Assembly: GCA_032718475.1 (NCBI GenBank)
Contig: JAUCBJ010000066.1
Span: 1-64,000, forward strand
Origin: Nemertoderma westbladi
Taxonomy: Eukaryota; Xenacoelomorpha; Nemertodermatida; Nemertodermatidae
Direction of reading: 5' to 3'
Length of the DNA: 64,000 nt
This document shows, piece by piece, positions 9,736-19,627 of the stretch (the first letter of the stretch is position 1; every line of letters begins with the position of its first letter). The position numbers were made by a program, and so were the translations under genes. The notes below the pieces were generated by a model. It was not told where the DNA came from and made no database searches. It saw only the letters and a program-made list of their open reading frames with translations.

Positions 9736-10950
9736 TTAGTATAAACAACCAACAACAGTGGTGAAAATGTTGGGCATAATATAATATAGAAGTTTACAGA
9801 TCCAGATGAATCTTGTTCCGTAAGTACATGTGAAACAAACAAGAAACATGTGAAACAAGTTTTCACAATGATCGGGATGACGAACGTTATTATCATCTTG
9901 AAGATATAGTTCGCAGAGCTCGTTCACGGTTATATTACAAAAAGGTAACTTGTATCCGAAAACGGACATAAGTTCAATATTGTATTGGTTGGTTGGTTGT
10001 AAGTAATTTGGTTGTTCGAGGTATAATAGTTGTGGTTTGCCCGCCAATGCAATTACTCCGCTCTTTCTTAGCCTGTGAGAGTTCCACCGTGAACAAATAT
10101 CATCTAATGATCGTTGTAATAAATCGACATAAACGAATCGCACAATTTCGATTTCTAAATAGTCGGATGTGTCCAATGCCCCGCGAATCTCAAGTTCCAA
10201 GAAATGATAGAGCCACTGATCCATTCCGAGGCCTGGGAACTTTGACCACCAGGACTCGATTCTTTGATTCCTAGAACTTTTCCCGTATAGGAAAGGACGG
10301 AAGTGGTAGTTGGCTTGTGGGTTAGATATAGAATACAAGTATTTCATAATTATTTCAACATTGACATTCTCAGTCCCGCGGTCACTTCTGACTCGACGTG
10401 GAATTGCGTTGTGCTCTTTGATAAAATCTAAGAAGTATTCCCCAACCAGAAATGGGTCATTATTTGATCTGTGACACTTTAACCACAGCACTTTTCGACT
10501 AAAACCATCAATAGCCGCATGAACTGTTAGACCAAATGGCTTTAATTTATCCCATCCGTCTATGTGTACCAGGTAGTTTGGTCCTTTAGATCTATATGTT
10601 CTTCGAATAATTTTCTTTCCAAGACGAATGGCTGAAGAATCTGGGTCTACAATCTTTAAAAGTGCGGCTACAATACTCCTTGGCGCGAATAGTTTATGTT
10701 TTTGCATTTGGCGATAACCGGTAGAATTATATAAACCAGATGAACTTGTCTCGATTTCATTAAAGATAGCGGCCAGTATATCATCAAATCTGTTTGGATT
10801 CAGCCTTCTACTAAGACCCAAACCTTTCAAAATTCTTCTCGTCGTTCTGACAGAGATTTCGATATTCTTACTCTTCAGCAACTTTGAGATATCCGAATTC
10901 GAAAATCCAGACCAGAAATAGTCAGAAACCAACTCAATTACATTATTCAT
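9736..10950 (-). CDS. DDE integrase-like transposase
   Basis: The frame opens at 11016, but the ATG at 10950 (residue 23 of the longer frame) is the likelier start because what precedes it looks like leader sequence. A helix-turn-helix-like N-terminus (SNSDISKLLKSKNIEISVRT) precedes an RNase H-fold integrase core. The candidate triad, numbered from the upstream ATG, is D153 (HIDGWDKLKPF), D212 (VRSDRGTENV) and E254 (SSRNQRIESWW). Family members are widespread in fish, molluscs, cnidarians and echinoderms and are annotated as integrase core proteins. The frame is intact. Its stop codon is formed by the TTA duplicated when the MITE at 9459-9735 inserted, so the C-terminus may differ from the ancestral one. 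Confidence 0.85.
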   Translation of the reverse strand: MNNVIELVSDYFWSGFSNSDISKLLKSKNIEISVRTTRRILKGLGLSRRLNPNRFDDILAAIFNEIETSSSGLYNSTGYRQMQKHKLFAPRSIVAALLKIVDPDSSAIRLGKKIIRRTYRSKGPNYLVHIDGWDKLKPFGLTVHAAIDGFSRKVLWLKCHRSNNDPFLVGEYFLDFIKEHNAIPRRVRSDRGTENVNVEIIMKYLYSISNPQANYHFRPFLYGKSSRNQRIESWWSKFPGLGMDQWLYHFLELEIRGALDTSDYLEIEIVRFVYVDLLQRSLDDICSRWNSHRLRKSGVIALAGKPQLLYLEQPNYLQPTNQYNIELMSVFGYKLPFCNITVNELCELYLQDDNNVRHPDHCENLFHMFLVCFTCTYGTRFIWICKLLYYIMPNIFTTVVGCLY

Positions 10951-11090
10951 ACTGTACAAAACAGCAAAACAATCTAATAAACAATCTAGCCTAACATACA
11001 TACAGTAGTCTCTCACATATATGTAAACATTATTAGGTGAGGATCACCGGACCGGTACACAGTCTGGAAAAGAACGATAAATCAACACCA

Positions 11091-11237
11091 TGGGTGATAT
11101 TAATTATCACCCGGGTGACAATAATTATCACCCGGGTGATATTATTTATCACCCGGGTGATATTATTTATCACCCGGGTGATATTATTTATCACCCGGGT
11201 GATATTATTTATCACCCGGGTGATAATATTATCACCC
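11091..11237. repeat. Iterated palindromes at right end of transposon
   Basis: Seven to eight copies of a 22-24-bp unit with the palindrome ATCACCCGGGTGAT separated by ATTATTT. Each copy can fold on itself and also pair with the single unit at 7971-7986. They could be transposase-binding iterons or a satellite growing from the terminus. Confidence 0.9.
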
Positions 11238-12051
11238 AGAAAAAGAAAAAATCCTAATCTAATTGGCCCAAATCAGCCACCGTACTCATCTCATGCCTCA
11301 GGCACGTAGTGCTGCCCCTGCCTATTCCATGACATAAATATAGCGTACACCGTCATACCTATATATAGTTATACTTGTCATATGTCTGTATGTGACATAC
11401 AGACTTAGGCAGATAGGGCCTATGCCTACCTCAGGGTACCAGTACTCGCTCCAGCCCAGCCGCGCAGCCAAGAGTTTCGGAAACTGTACCAGTCCAGTAC
11501 AGCCAGACAGCACTACTGCAGTATGCAGTACCATCACCATGATACTGGACTGCAAGCTGCAGTACTGTACTATATTACCGGTACTGCATAGGCTGCTGGT
11601 TAGGCCTACTGCCTACCAGTTCTGCATTAGGGCCTACAGCATTAACTAATTACTGGCAACTGGATTAACCTTTCTGCCTTTATATGATTGCAGATTGTGC
11701 TCTGCTCAGCATTTCCAATACTGCAGTACTGCAATATCTGCACACTGGCTGATTGCCAGACTGCAGGACTGGCACATCTGCACATGCCACATGCTGACAT
11801 GTCACAATCTGTCAGTGCAGTCTGCTCCGCATTACGCCCCACTTAGATGGATTGTCCACAATGTTGTACTTGAAAGGCGTGAAAAAACCAATGTCAATGT
11901 CATGTCTTTGACATGACTCATGTCAATAGGCACAAAGATGGTTCGGTCGGGCAGCTGCTAGACGTTATGAAGGTTCAATATTACGTTTTGGCTCAACTGG
12001 CTCAGGCAGCAGTGGGACACGTCCGTGGGGCCTTTGCGCAGCATGCCAGCA
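11238..12051. other. No gene seen
   Basis: Moderate-GC stretch rich in short CAGTACTG and GGCCTA words. No frame has a recognisable domain. Confidence 0.5.
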
Positions 12052-12360
12052 TGAAGTGAGCAAAGCCTTAGCTAGCCCTAGCTGATAGGAGCCCCATTAA
12101 CGTGCTATCTTTCGTTAGTCAGAGGTCGTTCAACACAATACTTGTCTCCTTAATTAGCCTCATTGCGTTCGCTTGTTTTTACCAAACTTCAGATTATTTA
12201 TAATCTTTTGACAGACTACATACAGACATACATACCAAACCAAGTTTCGTTTAATTTCTTCAAGGAATGACCGAGTTATTAGCGATAAAAAATTTACGCG
12301 ACGACAGACAATTCGTTAATGGCACCCATACTGCCATATGCTAAGGCTTCGCTCACTTGA
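12052..12360. mobile_element. MITE-like element with AAGCCTTAGC ends
   Basis: AAGTGAGCAAAGCCTTAGC near 12053 is repeated inverted as GCTAAGGCTTCGCTCACTT at about 12340-12358. The preceding GTGGGGCCTTTGCGCAGCA resembles GTGGGGCCTTCGCGCAGCA at 32639, the edge of another repeat block, so both may belong to one dispersed family. Confidence 0.5.
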
Positions 12361-12404
12361 ACGTGGCTCTCCCTCTCCCCCACAATCAATCCGGTTTGAC
12401 GCAG

Positions 12405-14790
12405 TTTGTTGCTCGTTGTGCTTTATTATTTCTCGTTGTTGGTCATTGTTGCTCGTTGTTGGTCATTGTTGCTCATTGTTGTTTGTTGGTGCTCATTGTT
12501 GCTTGTTAGTTGTACTTTATTATTGCTCGTTGTTGCTTATTGTGCTCGTTGTTGTACTCGTTGTTGTACTCTATTATAGCTCGTTGTTGCTCATTATTGC
12601 CCATTGTTACTCGTTGTTTCTCATTGTTGCTCGTTGTTGTACTTTATTATTGCTCGTTGTTGCTCATTGTTGTTTGTTGGTGCTCATTGTTGCTTGTTAG
12701 TTGTACTTTATTATTGCTCGTTGTTGCTTATTGTGCTCGTTGTTGTACTCGTTGTTGTACTCTATTATAGCTCGTTGTTGCTCATTATTGCCCATTGTTA
12801 CTCGTTGTTTCTCATTGTTGCTCGTTGTTGTACTTTATTATTGCTCGTTGTTGCTCATTGTTGTTTGTTGGTGCTCATTGTTGCTTGTTAGTTGTACTTT
12901 ATTATTGCTCGTTGTTGCTTATTGTGCTCGTTGTTGTACTCGTTGTTGTACTCTATTATAGCTCGTTGTTGCTCATTATTGCCCATTGTTACTCGTTGTT
13001 TCTCATTGTTGCTCGTTGTTGTACTTTATTATTGCTCGTTGTTGGTCATTGTTGCTTGTTGGTGCACATTGTTGCTTGTTAGTTGTACTTTATTATTGCT
13101 CGTTGTTGCTCATTGTGCTCGTTGTTGTACTCTATTATAGCTCGTTGTTGCTCATTATTGCTCATTGTTACTCGTTGTTGCTCGTTGTTGCACTTTATTA
13201 TTGCTCGTTGTTGCTCAATATTACTCGTAGTTGCTCGTCCAGTCGTTGTTGGTCGTTGTTGTACTTTATTATTGCTCATTGTTGCTCGTTGTTGCTCATT
13301 GTTGCTCGTTGTTGTACTTTATTATTGCTCACTGTTGCTCGTTGTTGCTCAATATTACTCGTAGTTGCTCGTTCAGTCGTTGTTGTACTTTATTATTGCT
13401 CATTGTTGCTTGTTGGTGCTCATTGTTGCTTGTTAGTTGTACTTTATTATTGCTCGTTGTTGCTCATTGTTGCTTGTTAGTTGTACTTTATTATTGCTTG
13501 TTGTTGCTCATTGTGCTCGTTGTTGTACTCTATTATAGCTCGTTGTTGCTCATTATTGCTCATTGTTACTCGTTGTTTCTCATTGTTGCTCGTTGTTGTA
13601 CTTTATTATTGCTCACTGTTGCTCGTTGTTGCTCAATATTACTCGTAGTTGCTCATTCAGTCGTTGTTGCTCATTGTTGCTCGTTGTTGTACTTTATTAT
13701 TGCTCGTTGTTGCTCATTGTTTCTCGTTGTTGTACTCAATTATAGCTCGTTGTTGCTCAATATTGCCCATTGTTACTCGTTGTTTCTCATTGTTGCTCGT
13801 TGTTGTACTTTATTATTGCTCACTGTTGCTCGTTGTTGCTCAATATTACTCGTAGTTGCTCGTTCAGTCATTATTGCTCATTGTTTCTCGTTGTTGTTCT
13901 TTATTATTGCTCATTGTTGCTCAGTCTGTCAGTGTTTCTCATTGTTGCTCGTTGTTGCTCAATGTTACTCGTTGTTATACTTTATTGTTGCTCATTGTTG
14001 TTGTTGCTCAATGTTACTCGTTGTTACTCATTGTCATTGTTGCTCATTGTTCATGTCCTCATTATTGCTCGTTGTTGTATTTTATTATTGTTCGTTGTTG
14101 CTCATTATTACTAATTGTTACTCGTTGTTGCTCATTGTTGCTCGTTGTTGTACTTTATTATTGCTCATTTTTGCTCGTTGTTACTCATTGTTTCTCATTG
14201 TCTGATTGTTGCTCAATGTTACTCGTTGTTGCTCATTGTTAATCGTTGTTGCTCGTTCAGTCGTTGTTCCTCATTTTTACTCGTTGTTTTACTTTATTAT
14301 TGCTCACTGTTGTTCGTTGTTGCCCGTTGTTGTTCTTTATTATTGGTCATTGTTGCTCAGTGTTTCTCATTGTTGCTCAATGTTACTCGTTGTTATACTT
14401 CATTATTGCTCAATGTTGCTCAATGTCACTCGTTGTTACTCATGGTCATTGTTGCTCATTGTTTGTTCCTCATGTCCTCATTATTGCTCGTTGTTTCTCG
14501 TTGTTGCTCGTTGTTGTACTTTATTATTGCTCGTTCTGTCGTTGTCGCTCATTATTACTCATTGTCACTCGTTGTTGTACTTATTATTGCTCGTCCAGTC
14601 GTTGTTCCTCATTGATGCTCGTTGTTTCTCGTTGTTGCTCATTGTTGTACTTTATTATTGCTCATTGTTGCTCGTTGTTTCTCAATGTTACTCGTTGTTG
14701 CTCATTGTTACTCGTTGTTGCTCGTTCAGTCGTTGTTCCTCATTATTGCTCATTGTTCATTTGTTGCACGTGGTTTCTCGCCGTTGCGAG
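12405..14790 (+). repeat. Satellite of GTTGCTC words with a 191-bp higher-order unit
   Basis: The 2.4 kb array is built from TTGTTGCTCATTGTTGCTCG-type words broken by TTGTACTTTATTATTGCTCG. Between about 12420 and 13080 it is organised in a 191-bp higher-order repeat: identical stretches recur at 12510, 12701 and 12892. Because 191 is not a multiple of three, no reading frame is conserved and the long open frames are not genes. The second half is less regular. Confidence 0.95.
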
Positions 14791-16035
14791 AAACAACTCT
14801 GATTGAGCAATAATTCTGTTGCAATATTTAATTTATTTAAGGAGTATGCAGATTTTGGAATGAAATTGTATACTGTTGTATACCTAAATAAGAAACCCAT
14901 GTCAAAAAGTTCTTATTTAATGACTTTTCGTATTTATGTGTACAATTTCGATGTCTTAAATAAGGTAAATATAAAAAATCCCTCTTATTTAGAAACTGGT
15001 CGTATTTTTGATGCAATTTTAAAACGCTTGTAGAAAATAAACCGGACGGTAAAATGTTTTCTGTTTTTTTGCATTATGTTCAAGAAAGACCCAACTTCTA
15101 TATTGCTGTATTGTGAAATAAAATTATGCGGTATTTTTTCCTGAAACAAGTTCTTGCATATTATGTCGAAAAAATATCCAAAAAAGGCCCAAAAACCCCT
15201 AAATAAGAGCCATTTTCCTTAAATAAGAACCCACTTTTGGAGCTTATTTAAGGGTATGTTCCCTACTGCAGTGCATACATCTGATAGTGACTGAGTGATA
15301 GCAGATAGTCAGATAGTGCATGCTGGCATGTAGTGCTGTAGTTTAGTGTACTGGTGTAAGTGTAGGCCTACAGCCTACAGCAGTACAGGCCTATAGCTGT
15401 ATAGGTATAGTACTGTAGTACAGTACGTAGTACTGCCTGCGTTGTACATAGGCCTCCTACTGTACTAGTAACAGTAGTACTTTACCCTGTTCCTGTTAGG
15501 TCTATCAGCCTATCACCTATACAAATCCCTTGTCTGCTTCTTCGGCCTCTCGGCTCTTGCTCTCCTTGACTACCGCACTACCGGTGTGCGGTGTAACAGT
15601 GAACAGAGAATTTTCACTCCCCATGCTGCCATGCAAATGGCAAAATAAGGCTCTATCGTAAATCCATACCCTTGATAAAAACCGTCCCCCCATCTGCAGA
15701 TCTGCCCCTCCCTCGCCAATTCTTGCAGTCTTGTGCTGTTGTCAGGTTGTGGAAACTGTAGTATTATTGTTGAAGGTAATAACATATATACATGTTAAAA
15801 AAAATATATAGGCCTACTGCCTAGCCTAGCTGCCTAGATTGCAAGTATGGGATATGTTAAAACTAGATAGGCCCTATACTGCTATATTACTGTCGTATTA
15901 CTGTATTATAAATACTGAAATATACTATTAAAATTGCGAAGTTGTGTAATTCGAAAAATTTACGAAGTAGACCGTGTTGCCGTGTAAAACTTTGGTATAA
16001 ACGATAATCCTTGATTAAATTAACTTTACAGCGAG
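14791..16035. other. No gene seen; region upstream of HGS
   Basis: AT-rich DNA with a GTACTGTAGTAC-rich patch near 15280-15490. TTTACAG at 16026-16032, just before the HGS start codon, could be an acceptor joining an upstream non-coding exon. Confidence 0.5.
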
Positions 16036-16656
16036 ATGTTTAAAGGGAATAGCGGAGTAGACAAACTTATAGATAAAGCCACAAGCCAACAGCTCCTGGA
16101 AGCGGATTGGGACAGCATATTGCAGATATGCGACAGCATAAGATCCAAAGATGTCCAAGCCAAAACTGTCATTAACTCATTGAAAAAAAAGATTTCAGAC
16201 AGGAATCCAAACGTGCAATTATACGCGCTGCAGGTTCTGGAATCCTGCGTGAAAAACTGCAGTACACCTGTCCACGATGAGATATCCAACAAAAGTTTTA
16301 TGGAGGATTTGCGTGAAGTTTGTGTTCGTTCTAGCGAAGTTGTAAAAAATAAAATCCTATTACTGGTACAGGCCTGGGCGCAAGCCTTTCGCAACGAGAC
16401 AAAATATCGGGTGATTATTGACACTTTCAACATGATGAAACTCGAGGGTTACCACTTCCCGCAGCTGAAGGAGTCCGACGCCATGTTTGTGTCGGAGAAG
16501 GCGCCTGATTGGTCGGAAGGTCCGTGTTGCCATCGTTGCCGCGTAGAGTTCGGGAGTTTTACTAGGAAACATCATTGTCGGCGCTGCGGACAGGTCTTCT
16601 GTCAGAAATGTTCCGCAAAGTATTCCACGATACCTAACTTTGGTATTGAGAAAGAG
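16036..16656 (+). CDS. HGS: HGS (Hrs) coding exon 1: VHS and most of FYVE
   Basis: Encodes residues 1-207 of hepatocyte growth factor-regulated tyrosine kinase substrate, the ESCRT-0 subunit that captures ubiquitinated cargo on early endosomes. The VHS domain fills about 1-145 (LIDKATSQ, YALQVLESCVKNC, NKILLLVQAWAQAFRNE). FYVE starts near 158, with zinc ligands C165, C168, C181, C184, C189 and C192 and the PI3P-binding RKHHCRRC at 177-184. The exon ends after GAG at a GTTAGT donor (16657), phase 0. The last two FYVE cysteines lie in the next exon, 9.1 kb away, so splicing is needed for a working domain. Reading on past the donor gives a short unrelated tail. The ATG fits the family's N-terminus. 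Confidence 0.96.
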
Positions 16657-16884
16657 GTTAGTCTATTCTATAGGCCTATACATCCTACTTGTCACAATCT
16701 ACCAAAATAACAGAGCAGTTTCGGTCTCTTTATACTACCGGTACATTGGAGGTTTTTAAATTTTCCTCGTTTTTATCGTTTTTGACACCGTTCTCGTTGT
16801 GGCAGTTTTACGTACAAACATATGCGTAAGGACATCAATGTGATGGATAATTTCACTAAATAATTATTTATTACATGGGAAAAA

Positions 16885-17240
16885 AAAGTAGAACTTTTTA
16901 TTTCATTATTCTCAAGGCATTTTATTTACCGAGCGTCAGCAAGGTTAATAAAGGATCGAGAGAATATTGATAAAATAATGTTCTACGTTTTTTTCCCATG
17001 TAATACAGTAATACGTAATTTTATTTTTAAATTAAATGGGTACTTGTTTGTTGCTAAATTCTTTAATAAAACATAGCGATGTACTAAAGTACAGTAGTGT
17101 TACAAAATAAATTGAACTGCAGTATTTTACTATATTGCTTCCATAGTTACTGCGATTCTAAATTATTGTACTCTTCAACTCCTGATGCTGCCTTACGCAA
17201 TGTTAAAATAATTTAGTGTTCTCGAATATTTATTACGTAA
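16885..17240. repeat. Intronic segmental duplication, copy 1
   Basis: Shares long near-identical blocks with 18415-18750, for example CTCAAGGCATTTTATTTACC and CTCTTCAACTCCTGATGC. Each copy is followed within a few hundred bases by a CCGACAGCAGACAA satellite, so a unit of about 1.5 kb including satellite seems to have duplicated. Confidence 0.8.
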
Positions 17241-17679
17241 CTAGAATTGGATATTGAGTCCGTTTTGGAGTACGCCGCGTAGACACTAAAGTTACAATAA
17301 CTTTTTAGTATGTGAATGGATTTTGCTCAAATTACTTGCAAACATTTTCTACGTCGATGCTCTTTCAATATTTTTTATATATATATTTAATTTATACGTA
17401 TTGTCAGCAATACTGCAATAGGCTCATTCAAACCGTATAATGGCAAATTGTTTGTGTATATACACAAAGTCCACGTAAATTTACCAGCATATGCAAAATT
17501 GTATGAAAATGTTGAAATAAAAATTTGAAGAATACTATTTATTATTTATCAGTTATATTTACAATTTACAAAATATCGAAACATAATTATGATTCTGAGT
17601 AGGTGATGACAAAATTACATTGTCGGGATCTGAAATTCACGTCAAACCGGCCGGATCCTGGTGTAAACGTTACACCGAC

Positions 17680-18280
17680 AGCAGAAAAAAACTTACAGCA
17701 GACAACTGACAGCTACAACAGACTACCGGCGACAGAAACCGGCAGCAGACAAACGCAGGCAACCGCCACATACAACCGACAGCATACAACCAACAGCAGA
17801 TAACTGGCAGCAGACATCTGGCAGCAGACAGCCGACAGCTGGCAACAGACAGCAGACAACTGATAGCAGACAACCGACAGCAGAAACCGACATCAGACAA
17901 ACGAAAACGATAACAGACAATCGACGGCTGGCAACCGACAGCAGACAACCGACATCAGACAATCAACAGCAGATTACCGACAGCAGACAACAGACGACAC
18001 CATACAACCGACAACAGACAACCGAGCCAGCAGACAACCGACAGTAGACAACAGACAATCGAAAGCTGACAACTGACAGCAGACAACCGACATCAAACAA
18101 TCGACAGCAGATAACCGACAGCAGGTAAACGACAGCAGACAAGACAGGCTGCATGCAACCGACAGCATACAACCGACTGCATAACCGACAGCAGGCACCC
18201 AACAGCAGACAACCGACAGCAGACAATCGCAACAGACAATCGACAGGTGACAACCGACAGCAGACAACCGACATCAGGCT
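17680..18280 (+). repeat. 14-bp satellite CCGACAGCAGACAA, block 1
   Basis: About 40 irregular copies within the HGS intron. Open minus-strand frames here are low-complexity translations of the repeat. Related blocks lie at 18945-19372, 24090-24140 and, inverted, near 25651-25716. Confidence 0.92.
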
Positions 18281-18414
18281 ACTCTACGGGATCGAAAGAA
18301 GTCAACAAAGCGGGCCATCACTGCTCAGATCCGCGAACGCGAAATAACTACTCTTGATCCCGACACAGGGGATGTGAATTGGTGCTACAAAATGAACTTT
18401 TAGAAGTATAACTT

Positions 18415-18750
18415 TTTTCTTCATTATTCTCAAGGCATTTTATTTACCGAGCGCCAACGAGGTTAATAAAGGGTCGAGAGAATATTGAAAAAAAATGTTT
18501 TACGTTTTTTCCCCATGTAATACGTACTTGTATTCTTAAATTTGTACTTTTTTTTGCTTAATTCGTTAATAAGATATAGAGCGAAATACTACAGTACAGT
18601 TGTGTTACAAAATAAATTGAACTGTAGTATTTTACTATTTATTGCTTCCGGAGTTACTGCGATTCATATTATTGTACTCTTCAACTCCTGATGCCGCCTT
18701 ACTCAATGTTAAAATGATTTTGTGTTCTCGAATATTTTGTGGAAATATTT
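18415..18750. repeat. Intronic segmental duplication, copy 2
   Basis: Second copy of 16885-17240, with scattered substitutions and small indels. Confidence 0.8.
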
Positions 18751-18944
18751 CACTGTTAGGTAGCTATTTGTATATTAGTACTACGTAAAAAACTTTTAAA
18801 ATACAACGTATTTTGCCTTTCTTTCACAGTTTGTTGGTGAGTCACTGATTGCAACTACTTTGAGTGTATGACAGTATGACTTATTTGCATTAGATCATTA
18901 TAAGTAGTTTTATATGTTTAATGAAACACAGTACAATATACACC

Positions 18945-19372
18945 GACAGCAGACAATCGACAGCAGATAACAGTCAGACACCATAAAAACCGACAGCAGA
19001 CAACCGACAGCAGACAGACAATCGACAGCTGACAACCGACAGCAGACAACCAGCATCAAACAATCGACAGCTGACAACCGACAGCAGACAACCGACAGCA
19101 GACGCAGATAGACAGCATACATCCGACAGCTGACAACCGATAGCAGACAGCCGGCAATCGACAGCAGATAAGCGGCAACTGACAGCATGCAACCGACAGC
19201 AGACAACAGACAGACAGAATACAGACAGACAGAATACAAACGATAGCATACAACTGACAGTAGACAACGGAGAACAGACAACTGGCCACAGACCACCGAC
19301 CGCCAACAGAAGACAACCGACAGCAGATGGCCAACAACCGACAGCAGACAACCGGCTGCAGACAACGGTATT
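18945..19372 (+). repeat. 14-bp satellite CCGACAGCAGACAA, block 2
   Basis: Same unit as 17680-18280, with several CAGACAGAATA variants in the middle. Confidence 0.9.
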
Positions 19373-19416
19373 TGTGTGTTTAGTACCCGCCAGGACAATA
19401 CATATACTAGTACGAA

Positions 19417-19623
19417 AGGAGTAGGTTACAGAGGCAGGCTTTCTAACCAAAACAATTAACGGCCACTTTACCAATTGAGGAAAAGGAGTAGGTTACAGGG
19501 GCGGTCTTTTCTAGCCAAAACAATAAACGGCCACTTTACCAATTGAGGGAATGGAGCAGGTTACAGGGGCGGGCTTTTCTAACCAAAACGATGAACTATC
19601 ACTTTACCAATTGAGGGAAACCA
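19417..19623 (+). repeat. Three tandem units of the GGTTACAGRGGC family
   Basis: Three units of about 70 bp contain GTAGGTTACAGAGGC, AACCAAAACAAT and ACTTTACCAATTGAGG. They are related to the 83-bp array at 6425-7330 and directly precede the target site of the DNA transposon at 19628. Confidence 0.8.
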
Positions 19624-19627
19624 TATG

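Larger units (their letters stand above)
7960..11237. mobile_element. DNA transposon with integrase-like transposase and HECT-like ORF
   Basis: Inner terminal inverted repeats pair 7991-8025 (TTTTCCAGAC...) with 11037-11071 read in reverse; about 25 of the first 30 positions match, and most differences are transitions. Outside these, both ends carry the palindrome TATCACCCGGGTGATA, once at the left (7971-7986) and iterated at the right (11091-11237). Two convergent coding regions lie between: the HECT-like frames at 8108-9116 and the DDE transposase at 9736-10950. The transposase resembles the integrase-core type seen in eukaryotic IS3EU/Ginger-like elements; the exact superfamily is not settled. 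Exact outer ends and target duplication are unclear. Confidence 0.75.

Noticed and set aside
12338-14813. Many long plus-strand open frames rich in Leu, Val and Cys
   Set aside because: By-product of the GTTGCTC satellite. The same DNA is open in several frames, and its 191-bp higher-order unit does not preserve frame.
14803-15033. 76-codon plus-strand frame after the satellite
   Set aside because: AT-rich, no recognisable domain and no splice or regulatory context.
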